Notes under the pieces: generated by a model
Seen by the model: only the letters and a program-made list of their open reading frames with translations
Database searches by the model: none
Told to the model about the DNA's origin: nothing
Assembly (NCBI GenBank): GCA_046727175.1
Contig: JBKPCD010000225.1
Coordinates: forward strand, 1 to 16,351
Length of the DNA stretch: 16,351 bases
Direction: 5' to 3'
Source of the DNA: JBKPCD01 sp046727175
GTDB lineage: Bacteria > Acidobacteriota > Vicinamibacteria > Vicinamibacterales > 2-12-FULL-66-21
Shown: in pieces, positions 1 through 6,577 of the stretch
How the letters are laid out: each line of letters opens with the position of its first letter
Position numbering within the stretch: the first letter of the stretch is position 1
Made by a program: the position numbers and the translations under genes

Positions 1-1
1 G

Positions 2-1108
2 CGCCGGACTGTCCGCGACTTCGCTGAAAGCGAGATCCGGCCCCACGTCATGGAATGGGACGAGGCGCAGGAATTTCCCATGGACCTCCTGCCCAAGCTC
101 GCCGCCTTGGGACTGACGGGCATTCAGCTGGATGAAAGTTACGGCGGCGTCGGCCTCTCGGCAGTCGATTACTGCATCTGCATCGAGGAGCTTGCCCGTG
201 TCTGTCCGGCGATTGCGCTTTCGGTTGCCGCGCACAACGGCTTGTGCTCGGCGCACATCGCGATGTTCGGCACCGAGGTGCAGAAACAACAATATCTTCC
301 GCGTCTGGTTCGAGGCGAGGTTCTCGGCGCCTGGGGGCTTACCGAAGCGGGAGCCGGCAGCGATGCGGCCGGGATGCGAACGACCGCAGTTCATCAGGGA
401 GAGTGTTGGGTGATCAACGGAGCGAAAAGCTTCATCACGCACGGCCGCATCGGCGGGATCGTTGTCGTGATCGCGATCACCGACCGGACGAAAGGCCACC
501 GCGGTATCTCCGCGTTCGTCGTCGAGCGTGGCACGCCAGGGATGTCGGCTGGCAAGAAGGAGAACAAGCTCGGGATGCGCGCGAGCGACACGAGCGAGAT
601 CGTGTTTCAGGATTGTCGAATTGCATCCTCACAGCTGCTTGGCGAAGAAGGTGCAGGGTTCATCAACACGTTGCAGATCCTCGACGCGGGTCGGATTGGA
701 ATCGCCGCGCTTTCGGTTGGCCTCGCGCAGGGTGCCTACGAGGCCGCCCGAAACTATGCGAAGGAAAGACGGCAGTTCGGCCAGCCGATTGCCGCATTTC
801 AGGCGATCCAGTGGAAGCTTGCCGACAACGCGACTCGAATCGAGGCCGCGCGGCTCCTGACCTACCGCGCCGCGTACCTGCGCGACCGCGGCGCGCGGAC
901 GACGCGCGAGTCGTCGATGGCGAAGCTGTACGCGAGCGAGATTGCGGTGAAGGCCGCCGATGATTGCGTCCAGATTCACGGCGGCTACGGATTCGTGAAG
1001 GACTACCCGGCGGAGAAATTCTTCCGTGATGTCAAGCTCGTGACCATCGGCGAAGGCACGAGTGAAATCCAGCGCCTCGTCATCGCGCGTCAGCTGCTCG
1101 GGCAGTGA
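2..1108 (+). CDS. Acyl-CoA dehydrogenase (5' partial)
   Basis: FAD-dependent acyl-CoA dehydrogenase that oxidises an acyl-CoA to a trans-2-enoyl-CoA, passing electrons to ETF. The reading frame is open from base 2 and reads RRTVRDFAESEIRPHV before the first in-window ATG at 50, which is typical family N-terminal sequence, so the true start lies upstream and the gene is truncated by the window edge. Numbering from the ATG at 50, the flavin-binding signature AWGLTEAGAGSD lies at 94-105, the second signature QIHGGYGFVKDYP at 308-320, and GEGTSEIQR at 334-342 carries the catalytic base E335. RQFGQPIAAFQAIQWKLAD (241-259) resembles short- or branched-chain acyl-CoA dehydrogenases. Its stop overlaps the GTG start of meaB by 4 bp, so the two are probably translated together. 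Chain-length specificity cannot be read from the sequence. Confidence 0.95.
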   Translation, partial: RRTVRDFAESEIRPHVMEWDEAQEFPMDLLPKLAALGLTGIQLDESYGGVGLSAVDYCICIEELARVCPAIALSVAAHNGLCSAHIAMFGTEVQKQQYLPRLVRGEVLGAWGLTEAGAGSDAAGMRTTAVHQGECWVINGAKSFITHGRIGGIVVVIAITDRTKGHRGISAFVVERGTPGMSAGKKENKLGMRASDTSEIVFQDCRIASSQLLGEEGAGFINTLQILDAGRIGIAALSVGLAQGAYEAARNYAKERRQFGQPIAAFQAIQWKLADNATRIEAARLLTYRAAYLRDRGARTTRESSMAKLYASEIAVKAADDCVQIHGGYGFVKDYPAEKFFRDVKLVTIGEGTSEIQRLVIARQLLGQ

Positions 1109-2061
1109 CGTTGCCTTCTCTTTCAGAACGCGTGCTGAGCGGGGATCCGCGTGCGATCGCACGCGCGATCTCCTTGATCGAAGACGAAGCTCCCGCTGGG
1201 GCCGAGCTCATTCGTCGCGTATTCGGGCAGACCGGGCGCGCGTACCTGATCGGAGTGACGGGCCCCCCCGGCGCCGGGAAGAGCACGCTCGTCGATCGCA
1301 TCATTGGCGCTCTTCGGGCGGCGGGACGCTCCGTCGGCGTCGTCGCCGTCGATCCGACGAGCCCATTCAGCGGCGGCGCGATTCTCGGCGACCGCGTCCG
1401 CATGCAGGCGCACGCCGGTGATGCCGGTGTCTTCATCCGGAGCATGGCGACGCGCGGTCACCTCGGCGGCCTGGCGCGTGCGACGAGCGAGGTGGCGCTG
1501 GTGCTGGATGCCGCCGGCAAGGACGTCGTGCTCATCGAGACCGTGGGTGTAGGACAGGACGAAGTCGATATCGTCCGCACGGCCGACGTCTCGATCGTTA
1601 CCATCGTTCCGGGCGCAGGCGATGAGGTGCAAGCCCTCAAGGCTGGCATCATGGAAATCGCGGACATCTTCGTGGTTAACAAGGCCGACCGCGAGGGAGC
1701 AGATCGGACAGTCGCGTCCATCGAGGCGCTCCTGACGCTGCAGTCCTTCGAAACCGGTCAGTGGCGCCCGCCGATCGTCAAGACGGAGGCGACAACGGGA
1801 AAGGGCGTGCCCGAGCTGGTCCAGGTCGTGGAACAGTTCCGGGCCCATACGAGCGCGGCGCAGGGGGTCCGGCGGCGGGCACGCGCAGAATGGCGCGTGC
1901 GCGAGCTGCTGGCACAACGCTTCCTTCAACACGTGGAAGATCGAGTGCTCAGCGCGGGTGAGTTCGACCGTGTCCTCGACCGCATCGCCGCGCGCGAGCT
2001 CGATCCCCACACTGCGGTCGAAGGCATTTTCGGCCGCGCAGTGCGAGCGGGTGAATTGTGA
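1105..2061 (+). CDS. meaB: Methylmalonyl-CoA mutase-associated GTPase MeaB
   Basis: G3E-family P-loop GTPase that protects adenosylcobalamin-dependent methylmalonyl-CoA mutase and gates cofactor loading; cytoplasmic. The 318 residues are full length for the family. Walker A GPPGAGKST lies at 53-61, the Mg/switch segment AVDPTSPFSGGAILGDRVRM at 81-100, ETVGVGQ at 145-151, the guanine-specificity motif NKAD at 192-195, and the helical C-terminal dimerisation arm at about 255-315. The start is the GTG at 1105, which overlaps the TGA of the upstream dehydrogenase (GTGA). The mutase is not in the window and may lie just upstream. The last codons (GGT GAA TTG TGA) are made of the first units of a 7-bp repeat that continues into the gap, so the C-terminal tail may be repeat-derived. 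The older name ArgK for this family is misleading. Confidence 0.95.
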   Translation: MTLPSLSERVLSGDPRAIARAISLIEDEAPAGAELIRRVFGQTGRAYLIGVTGPPGAGKSTLVDRIIGALRAAGRSVGVVAVDPTSPFSGGAILGDRVRMQAHAGDAGVFIRSMATRGHLGGLARATSEVALVLDAAGKDVVLIETVGVGQDEVDIVRTADVSIVTIVPGAGDEVQALKAGIMEIADIFVVNKADREGADRTVASIEALLTLQSFETGQWRPPIVKTEATTGKGVPELVQVVEQFRAHTSAAQGVRRRARAEWRVRELLAQRFLQHVEDRVLSAGEFDRVLDRIAARELDPHTAVEGIFGRAVRAGEL

Positions 2062-2194
2062 ATGGTGAATGGTGAATTGAGGGACGTTCGGGCGGAATCG
2101 ACTGCTCGGACGACTTTGGCGTTGTTCGCTGCAATCGTCCGACCTCGGATTGAGGCAACGTGTCTGTTAATTCACAATTCGCTATTCACGATTG
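2051..2194. repeat. Heptamer array A (GTGAATT), inverted pair
   Basis: Direct block: GTGAATT, GTGAATG, GTGAATG, GTGAATT in perfect 7-bp phase at 2051-2078. It includes the meaB stop codon. Inverted block at 2167-2194 in the same phase: TTAATTC, ACAATTC, GCTATTC, ACGATTG. GAATTGTGAAT (2053-2063) is the exact reverse complement of ATTCACAATTC (2170-2180). The 88-bp interior holds a further 8-bp dyad, TCGGACGA 2106-2113 with TCGTCCGA 2135-2142. The whole gap could fold as nested hairpins. Seen directly; the function is unknown. Confidence 0.85.
2106..2142. other. Inner 8-bp hairpin in the meaB-mce gap
   Basis: TCGGACGA (2106-2113) and TCGTCCGA (2135-2142) form a perfect 8-bp stem around a 21-nt loop, nested between the two arms of heptamer array A. 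No T-run follows, so it is not a canonical intrinsic terminator. A role in transcript processing or attenuation is possible but unproven. Confidence 0.6.
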
Positions 2195-2213
2195 CTCGGA
2201 GTGAGGTCGAACC

Positions 2214-2615
2214 GTGAAAGCCGTTCTCGATCATGTCGGCATCGCCGTCAGCGATCTCGATGAAGCGCTTCGGTTCTATCGCGACGCTCTTGGGCTCGAG
2301 ATCGAACCGCCCGAGGAGGTCGCGTCGCAGCGTGTCCGCGCCCACTTCATTCCCGCCGGTGGAGCGGCCCTGGAGCTGCTCGAAGCGACCGCCGACGACT
2401 CACCGATTGCCAAATACATTGGCAAGCGCGGTCCCGGACTCCATCACATTACGCTGCGCGTCGACGATTTAGCCTCCACGCTTTTGCAGCTCGACGCGCG
2501 CGGGGTGCGTCTCATCGATCGGCAACCCAGGCCGGGAGCCGAGGGGTCGCTGGTGGCGTTCATCCATCCTGCGAGCGCGCATGGTGTTCTCGTGGAATTG
2601 AAACAGGTGCGATGA
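2214..2615 (+). CDS. mce: Methylmalonyl-CoA epimerase
   Basis: Glyoxalase/VOC-superfamily epimerase that interconverts (2R)- and (2S)-methylmalonyl-CoA, linking propionyl-CoA carboxylase to methylmalonyl-CoA mutase. The 133 residues are typical. The paired beta-alpha-beta modules start at LDHVGIAV (5-12) and LHHITLRV (76-83). H7, H77/H78 and E128 sit where the divalent-metal ligands of the family lie, with a further candidate acidic ligand in LELLE (53-57). The GTG start at 2214 is supported by the Shine-Dalgarno-like GGAGTGAGG at 2198-2206, 7 nt upstream. It lies 152 bp after meaB, and this association strongly supports the epimerase call over other VOC proteins. Heptamer array A fills the gap upstream, but here a normal ribosome binding site separates the array from the start. 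Confidence 0.93.
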   Translation: MKAVLDHVGIAVSDLDEALRFYRDALGLEIEPPEEVASQRVRAHFIPAGGAALELLEATADDSPIAKYIGKRGPGLHHITLRVDDLASTLLQLDARGVRLIDRQPRPGAEGSLVAFIHPASAHGVLVELKQVR

Positions 2616-2628
2616 CGCGCACGCGGTA

Positions 2629-2634
2629 TATGAT
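2629..2634 (+). promoter_or_regulatory. Possible -10 box upstream of mtnP
   Basis: TATGAT within CGGTATATGATTCGC, in the mce-mtnP gap and before octamer array B, so the array would lie in the mtnP leader. No convincing -35 element stands 16-18 bp upstream. Suggestive only. Confidence 0.3.
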
Positions 2635-2680
2635 TCGCAGCGCGGCGCCGGCGCTCTGACCAGCCGGTCACAGCATCAAT

Positions 2681-2755
2681 CGAGCTACCGAGCAATCGAG
2701 TTACCGAGCGACGGAGCTACGAGCTACCGAGTTACCGAACCACCGAGCTACCGGC
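2681..2755 (+). repeat. Octamer array B (CGAGCTAC)
   Basis: Nine imperfect units in direct orientation: CGAGCTAC, CGAGCAAT, CGAGTTAC, CGAGCGAC, GGAGCTAC, GAGCTAC, CGAGTTAC, CGAACCAC, CGAGCTAC. The period is 8 bp, with one 7-bp unit. The CGA start is the most conserved part and the last three bases vary. The array ends 5 bp before the mtnP ATG and leaves no room for a Shine-Dalgarno sequence. Unlike the other long arrays it has no inverted partner block. Confidence 0.85.
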
Positions 2756-2756
2756 T

Positions 2757-3617
2757 ATGTCTATTTCCATCGGCATTATTGGCGGCAGCGGCTTGTATGA
2801 CATGGCCGAACTCACGGACCGTGAAGAGCGGCGGATAGAGACGCCGTTCGGCGAGCCTTCGGCCCCCTTCGTCATAGCCACCTTGCGTGGCCGGCGCATT
2901 GCGTTTCTCGCGCGTCACGGAGTGGGTCACCGGTTGATGCCAACCGAGCTGAACTTCCGCGCGAACATCTTCGGGTTCAAACTGCTCGGCGTCGAATACA
3001 TCATCTCCGCGAGCGCGGTCGGAAGCTTGAAGGAGGAGTACAAGCCGCTCGACCTGGTAATCCCCGACCAGTTCTTCGACCGGACGAAGGCTCGCGTGTC
3101 GACGTTCTTCGGGAGGGGACTGGTGGTGCATGTCGGATTCGCGCACCCGCTCTGTCGGTTGCTGAGCGCCAGGACCTTCAAGGCAGCGCAGGCCGCGGGT
3201 GCGACCGTGCACGACGGCGGCACCTACGTGTGCATGGAGGGTCCGCAGTTCTCGACGCTCGCCGAATCGAACTTGTATCGTTCGTGGGGTCTGGACATCA
3301 TCGGCATGACCAACCTGCAGGAGGCGAAGCTCGCGCGCGAGGCGGAGATCTGCTATACGACGGTCGCGCTCGTCACCGACTACGACTGCTGGCAGCCGGA
3401 CCACGATCAGGTGACCGTCGATATGGTCATCGCCAATCTGCTGCAGAACGCGCGAATGGCGCAGCAGGTCATCGCGGAAGTCGTCGCCTCGCTGCCGTTC
3501 GAGCGCACCTGCGAGTGCGCGACGGCGCTGAAACATGCGATCATCACGCGTCCCGAAGCGATTCCCGAGAACATCAAGCGCGAGTTGGCGCCGCTCATCG
3601 GCCGCTACATACGTTGA
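2757..3617 (+). CDS. mtnP: S-methyl-5'-thioadenosine phosphorylase
   Basis: Trimeric purine-nucleoside phosphorylase-type enzyme that cleaves methylthioadenosine with phosphate to adenine and 5-methylthioribose-1-phosphate, clearing the by-product of polyamine and other SAM-dependent reactions. The 286 residues are full length. Visible motifs are GIIGGSGLYD (6-15), RHG (53-55, phosphate site), SAVGSL (86-91), CMEGPQFST (159-167), GMTN (183-186) and TDYDCW (207-212). The last has the aspartates that favour an adenine base, as in MTAP, over the asparagine of inosine/guanosine phosphorylases. The ATG at 2757 begins directly at the family's N-terminal strand. No Shine-Dalgarno sequence is visible because octamer array B runs up to the start. 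A PfkB kinase follows 39 bp downstream, which fits a salvage unit. Confidence 0.94.
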   Translation: MSISIGIIGGSGLYDMAELTDREERRIETPFGEPSAPFVIATLRGRRIAFLARHGVGHRLMPTELNFRANIFGFKLLGVEYIISASAVGSLKEEYKPLDLVIPDQFFDRTKARVSTFFGRGLVVHVGFAHPLCRLLSARTFKAAQAAGATVHDGGTYVCMEGPQFSTLAESNLYRSWGLDIIGMTNLQEAKLAREAEICYTTVALVTDYDCWQPDHDQVTVDMVIANLLQNARMAQQVIAEVVASLPFERTCECATALKHAIITRPEAIPENIKRELAPLIGRYIR

Positions 3618-3620
3618 ACG

Positions 3621-3655
3621 CGAGCTCCGAATCCCGAATCCCGAACTCCGACACC
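3621..3655 (+). repeat. Heptamer array C (CGAATCC)
   Basis: Five exact 7-bp units fill almost the whole 39-bp gap between mtnP and the PfkB gene: CGAGCTC, CGAATCC, CGAATCC, CGAACTC, CGACACC. The array ends one base before the ATG at 3657, so the downstream gene has no Shine-Dalgarno sequence. Direct orientation only. Confidence 0.8.
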
Positions 3656-3656
3656 C

Positions 3657-4595
3657 ATGAACATTGTTGTGACCGGCTCGATCGCGTTCGACTACCTCAT
3701 GTCCTTCCCGGGAAAGTTCACCGAGCACTTCCTCCCGGAGCACATGTCGCGCGTCAGTCTGAGTTTCCTTGTCGATACCATGGACAAGCGGCGCGGCGGG
3801 TGCGCTCCCAATATCGCCTACACACTCGCGCTGCTCGGTGAACGGCCGCTGCTGATGGCCACGGCCGGTCAGGACTTCGAGGAATACCGGCGATGGCTCG
3901 AGGCCGCCGGAATCGACACGTCGCTCGTTCGGGAGGTGCCGGGAAAGTTCACGGCCTCATTCTTCTGCAGCACGGACGTCGAGAACAATCAGATTGCCTC
4001 CTTTTACACGGGCGCGATGGCGAACGCCGGTGAGCTCTCGTTCAGAACGGTTCGGGACTGCGGCCTTGCGATCATCTCGCCAAACGACCCTGGCGGTATG
4101 TTGCAGTACGCCGAAGAGTGTCGTGCGCTTGGGATTCCGTACATCTGGGATCCAGGGCAGCAGTGTGCGCGGATGTCGGGCGACGAGCTTCGCGACGGCG
4201 TCTCGGGTGCACAAATACTGGTCTGTAATGATTACGAGTTTGAGTTGCTCAAGCAGAAAACCGGCTTCGACCTCCAGGACCTGCTCGAGCGGACCGAAGC
4301 CCTTGTCGTCACCCGAGGCGAGCTCGGCTGCTCGATCATTTCCGCCACAGCGACCGTCGACGTCCCTGCCGTTCAGCCCCATCGAATCGCCGACCCAACT
4401 GGCGTCGGTGACGCGTTCCGCGGCGGCTTCATGAAAGGCATGGCGCACGGCGCCGATTACGAAACCTGCGCGCGCCTCGGGAGCGTCGCCGCCACATACG
4501 CGCTCGAGCACCTTGGCGGCCAGAGTCACGCGTACACGTGGTCCGAGTTCCTCGAGCGCTATCACTCCCATTTCGGTGAGCCTGTCGGCTTGTAG
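3657..4595 (+). CDS. PfkB-family (ribokinase-like) kinase, possible adenosine/nucleoside kinase
   Basis: ATP-dependent kinase of the ribokinase/PfkB superfamily, 312 aa, cytoplasmic. The substrate-binding GGCAPNIAYTLALLG lies at 47-61, the Mg/phosphate-region NDYE at 191-194, and the C-terminal signature DPTGVGDAFRGG at 246-257 with D252 as catalytic base and the GVGD anion hole. The short N-terminal lid (about 10-40) and overall length resemble bacterial/archaeal nucleoside kinases as much as sugar kinases. Its position 39 bp after mtnP supports adenosine or another nucleoside as substrate, completing salvage of SAM-derived purine. This is inference from context: fructose, ribose or aminoimidazole riboside kinase activity is not excluded. 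The start codon follows heptamer array C with no ribosome binding site. Confidence 0.85.
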   Translation: MNIVVTGSIAFDYLMSFPGKFTEHFLPEHMSRVSLSFLVDTMDKRRGGCAPNIAYTLALLGERPLLMATAGQDFEEYRRWLEAAGIDTSLVREVPGKFTASFFCSTDVENNQIASFYTGAMANAGELSFRTVRDCGLAIISPNDPGGMLQYAEECRALGIPYIWDPGQQCARMSGDELRDGVSGAQILVCNDYEFELLKQKTGFDLQDLLERTEALVVTRGELGCSIISATATVDVPAVQPHRIADPTGVGDAFRGGFMKGMAHGADYETCARLGSVAATYALEHLGGQSHAYTWSEFLERYHSHFGEPVGL

Positions 4596-4626
4596 CCGGA
4601 TCCTGAAAAAAATGCATCCCGCGTGA

Positions 4627-4644
4627 AGGTTCCAGCGTGAACCT
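4627..4644. other. Small hairpin in the pfkB-VWA gap
   Basis: AGGTTC (4627-4632) and GAACCT (4639-4644) pair across a 6-nt loop. The direct word GCGTGAA occurs twice around it (4621-4627 and 4635-4641). Together with the next hairpin it gives the 207-bp gap 4596-4802 two compact dyads. No T-run follows, so this could be an operator or a leader structure. Confidence 0.45.
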
Positions 4645-4658
4645 CGCCACGAACGCTC

Positions 4659-4681
4659 CGCGTTTCATCCATGGAAACGCG
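4659..4681. other. Perfect 8-bp dyad upstream of the VWA gene
   Basis: CGCGTTTC (4659-4666) and GAAACGCG (4674-4681) are a perfect inverted repeat with a 7-nt spacer. It lies about 120 bp upstream of the VWA start. It is the most symmetric element in this gap, which otherwise shows no open frame with protein-like composition and no heptamer array. A regulator binding site is a reasonable guess. Confidence 0.5.
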
Positions 4682-4802
4682 AGAGGTTTCAAAACTGGAA
4701 TACGCCTTTCGACAATGGTCGCGATTTGCTCCAGGTTCGACGCACAGACGGTCTCTCTCCCGCGGGAACACCGATTGCACCGCGGCGGCTCGAGGAGGGA
4801 TC

Positions 4803-5768
4803 GTGAAAAGCCTCGCCGTTACGCCGGCTCTCCTGCTGACTGTCGTTGCGTCCGCACTGGGTCAACAAGCCGCCGGCCAGGCGCCGCCGCCTGTGTTTCG
4901 CAGCGGCGCCAGCCTGGTCGCGTTGAACGTGACGGTCACCGATCACGACAAGCATTTCGTGACCGGGTTGAGCTCCGATGATTTCGCCGTTTACGAAGAC
5001 GGCGTCCAGCAGGACGTGAAGTTCTTCGAGTCGAGCCGGGTCCCAATCGATTTGATCGTGCTGATCGACACCAGCTCGAGCATGCAGGACAAGATGGACA
5101 ACGTGCACACGGCCGCGGTGGGCTTTCTGCATTCGCTGCGTCAGGGGGATCGCGGCGCCGTCGTCGCGTTCAACGATCGCGTGAACGTCGTCCAGGCGCT
5201 GACAGCCGATCGGGATCTGCTCGACAAGGCGGTGCGTGAGACTTCGGCGCACGGCGGCACGGCGCTGAACAACGCGCTCTATGTCGCGCTCAAGGACTTC
5301 GGCGCCCCGGCTCGAAACAGTGGAGAGGTCCGGCGTCGCGCAATCGCGATCCTGTCCGACGGCGAGGACACCGCCAGCCTCATGAGCTTCGACGACGTGC
5401 TGGACCTGTCGAGGAAGAGCGGAGTGACCATCTACACGATTGGCCTGCAGTCGCAGTACCCGGCCGCTTCGCCGGGTAAGCACAGATATTTTTCCGAGTC
5501 GCAGTACGCGATGAAGACGCTCGCGCAGGAGACCGGGGGCGAAGCGTTCTTTCCGCTCGCGATTGGCGAGCTGAGGAGCGTGTACGATTCGATTGCGCGG
5601 GAGCTGTCGGCGCAATACTCGATTGCATACTCGCCCAGCAACCCGCGCAGCGACGGACGCTTTCATCGCATCGTCGTCCAGGTCGTCTCGCGCCCCGAGC
5701 TGCGATCGAAGTCGCGCAGCGGATACACGGCATCGGCGAGCACCATCGCGTCGGCTTTGCAAGAGTGA
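4803..5768 (+). CDS. Secreted VWA-domain protein (acidobacterial VWFA-related family)
   Basis: 321-aa protein with an N-terminal signal peptide (about residues 1-20: a lysine, then a hydrophobic run ending ASALGQ), a beta-rich segment with VTVTDHDKHFVTGL and FAVYEDG (43-67), then a von Willebrand A domain at about 80-270. The MIDAS is complete: DTSSS (D89, S91, S93), T153 in HGGTAL, and D186 in SDGED. YTIGL (211-215) and QYSIAYSP (271-278) are characteristic of the VWFA-related family expanded in Acidobacteriota. Role: probably metal-dependent protein binding at the cell surface or periplasm; the partner is unknown. The GTG at 4803 was chosen because GAGGAGGGA (4792-4800) precedes it and the signal peptide starts there. 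The in-frame ATG at 4671 would add 44 residues of non-secretory sequence. It overlaps the next gene by 4 bp. Confidence 0.9.
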   Translation: MKSLAVTPALLLTVVASALGQQAAGQAPPPVFRSGASLVALNVTVTDHDKHFVTGLSSDDFAVYEDGVQQDVKFFESSRVPIDLIVLIDTSSSMQDKMDNVHTAAVGFLHSLRQGDRGAVVAFNDRVNVVQALTADRDLLDKAVRETSAHGGTALNNALYVALKDFGAPARNSGEVRRRAIAILSDGEDTASLMSFDDVLDLSRKSGVTIYTIGLQSQYPAASPGKHRYFSESQYAMKTLAQETGGEAFFPLAIGELRSVYDSIARELSAQYSIAYSPSNPRSDGRFHRIVVQVVSRPELRSKSRSGYTASASTIASALQE

Positions 5769-6307
5769 GCGGGGCCTCGATAGCTCTCGACTTCACTGTC
5801 GCGCCGACTGACAATAGGCGCGTGACCGGCCCTCACGGTCAGGACCATGGACTCGCGTGGCTGCCGATCGCGGTCACGGTTGCCGCCAGTCTGTGGGTCC
5901 TCGCGATCTTCGCTGCTCCGGCCCTGATTGCTCAGAGTACGTCCGCCGCCGCCTTCGTCTTCGAGATCGGCGCGCGCATCTGCCACCAGCGTCCTGAGCG
6001 GTCGTTCCACATCGCAGGGATCCAGATGCCGGTCTGCGCGCGATGTCTTGGCCTCTATCTTTCCGGAGCGCTGGGCGCGCTGACCGCGTGGTTCGGCGCT
6101 CCTCCGCGACGGGGACCACTTCTCGAGAACCGAATGAGGCTGATGTTGATCGTTGCTGCGGCGCCGACAGCTGTCAGCGTGGCGCTCGAGTGGCTCGGCT
6201 TCGCCTATCCGTCCAGCGTGGTGCGAGCGCTGCTCGCATTGCCGCTCGGTGCATTCGGCGGCTGGGCGTTCCTCCGTTCGCTCAGGATGATTTCTTCAGA
6301 CCGATGA
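5765..6307 (+). CDS. DUF2085 family membrane protein
   Basis: 180-aa integral membrane protein of unknown function. It has about four hydrophobic segments, near 31-55, 90-110, 126-145 and 152-170. The family's cysteine motifs are clear: ICHQRPERSF (72-81) and CARCLGLYLSG (91-101), which may bind a metal or form a disulfide. The GTG start at 5765 overlaps the VWA stop (GTGA), implying translational coupling. A second in-frame GTG at 5822 would remove 19 poorly hydrophobic residues and is a possible alternative; neither has a strong Shine-Dalgarno. The coupling suggests that the VWA protein and this membrane protein act together, but no biochemical role is known to me. Confidence 0.85.
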   Translation: MSGASIALDFTVAPTDNRRVTGPHGQDHGLAWLPIAVTVAASLWVLAIFAAPALIAQSTSAAAFVFEIGARICHQRPERSFHIAGIQMPVCARCLGLYLSGALGALTAWFGAPPRRGPLLENRMRLMLIVAAAPTAVSVALEWLGFAYPSSVVRALLALPLGAFGGWAFLRSLRMISSDR

Positions 6308-6360
6308 GGCCCTTCCGCTTGTCCCTCTTCCTTTTTGGCTCCTGCCTTTTCCCTCCTTCA
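6308..6360 (+). repeat. Pyrimidine-rich tract with weak 7-bp phasing
   Basis: The first 53 bp of the 270-bp gap after the DUF2085 gene are almost all C and T. From about 6319 they can be read as degenerate 7-mers (TTGTCCC, TCTTCCT, TTTTGGC, TCCTGCC, TTTTCCC). The phasing is much weaker than in the other arrays and could simply reflect pyrimidine bias. Confidence 0.3.
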
Positions 6361-6412
6361 CTCAGCGCTCGCGGGGCCCCACCCCCTCCACCCCAGCGCG
6401 CACAAAACGCGC

Positions 6413-6466
6413 GCCGGGGACCCCGGCCCGCTCGCGGGCGGCGGGACCGCTTTCGCGACCCGCCGC
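6413..6466. terminator. GC-rich hairpin cluster, possible terminator
   Basis: Two adjacent strong dyads: GCCGGGG (6413-6419) with CCCCGGC (6421-6427), nearly a continuous palindrome, and GCGGCGGG (6438-6445) with CCCGCCGC (6459-6466) around a 13-nt loop. CTTTTCCCTTTTG follows at about 6478-6490, giving an interrupted T-rich tract. This fits a termination region between the VWA/DUF2085 pair and the next operon, though the T-tract is not canonical. Downstream, before the ATG at 6578, lie two further small dyads (GAGGG/CCCTC at 6509-6521 and GATCC/GGATC at 6544-6559). Confidence 0.45.
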
Positions 6467-6498
6467 AGCCGCAGGCGCTTTTCCCTTTTGACGTGCGG

Positions 6499-6504
6499 TA
6501 TCAT
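6499..6504 (+). promoter_or_regulatory. Possible -10 box upstream of the 6578 operon
   Basis: TATCAT in GTGCGGTATCATTCC, about 75 bp before the ATG at 6578 and directly after the GC-rich hairpins. The surrounding GCGGTAT resembles the CGGTATATGAT upstream of mtnP. There is no clear -35. Confidence 0.3.
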
Positions 6505-6577
6505 TCCTGAGGGATTCCCTCGAGGCACGTTCGAGAAGACCTCGATCCGTGTCAGGATCTGAAGTTCGACTCTCAGA

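Noticed and set aside
2079..2166. tRNA or small RNA gene in the meaB-mce gap
   Set aside because: The interior forms one 8-bp stem but has no cloverleaf, T-loop motif or CCA end.
2748..3743. Minus-strand open frame of 331 codons opposite mtnP
   Set aside because: Antisense to mtnP, whose motifs are complete.
4671..4802. Upstream ATG extension of the VWA protein
   Set aside because: It would put 44 non-secretory residues before a good signal peptide and ignore the strong GAGGAGGGA site before the GTG at 4803.
4689..5762. Minus-strand open frame of 357 codons opposite the VWA gene
   Set aside because: Shadow frame of the VWA coding region; no protein-like motifs.
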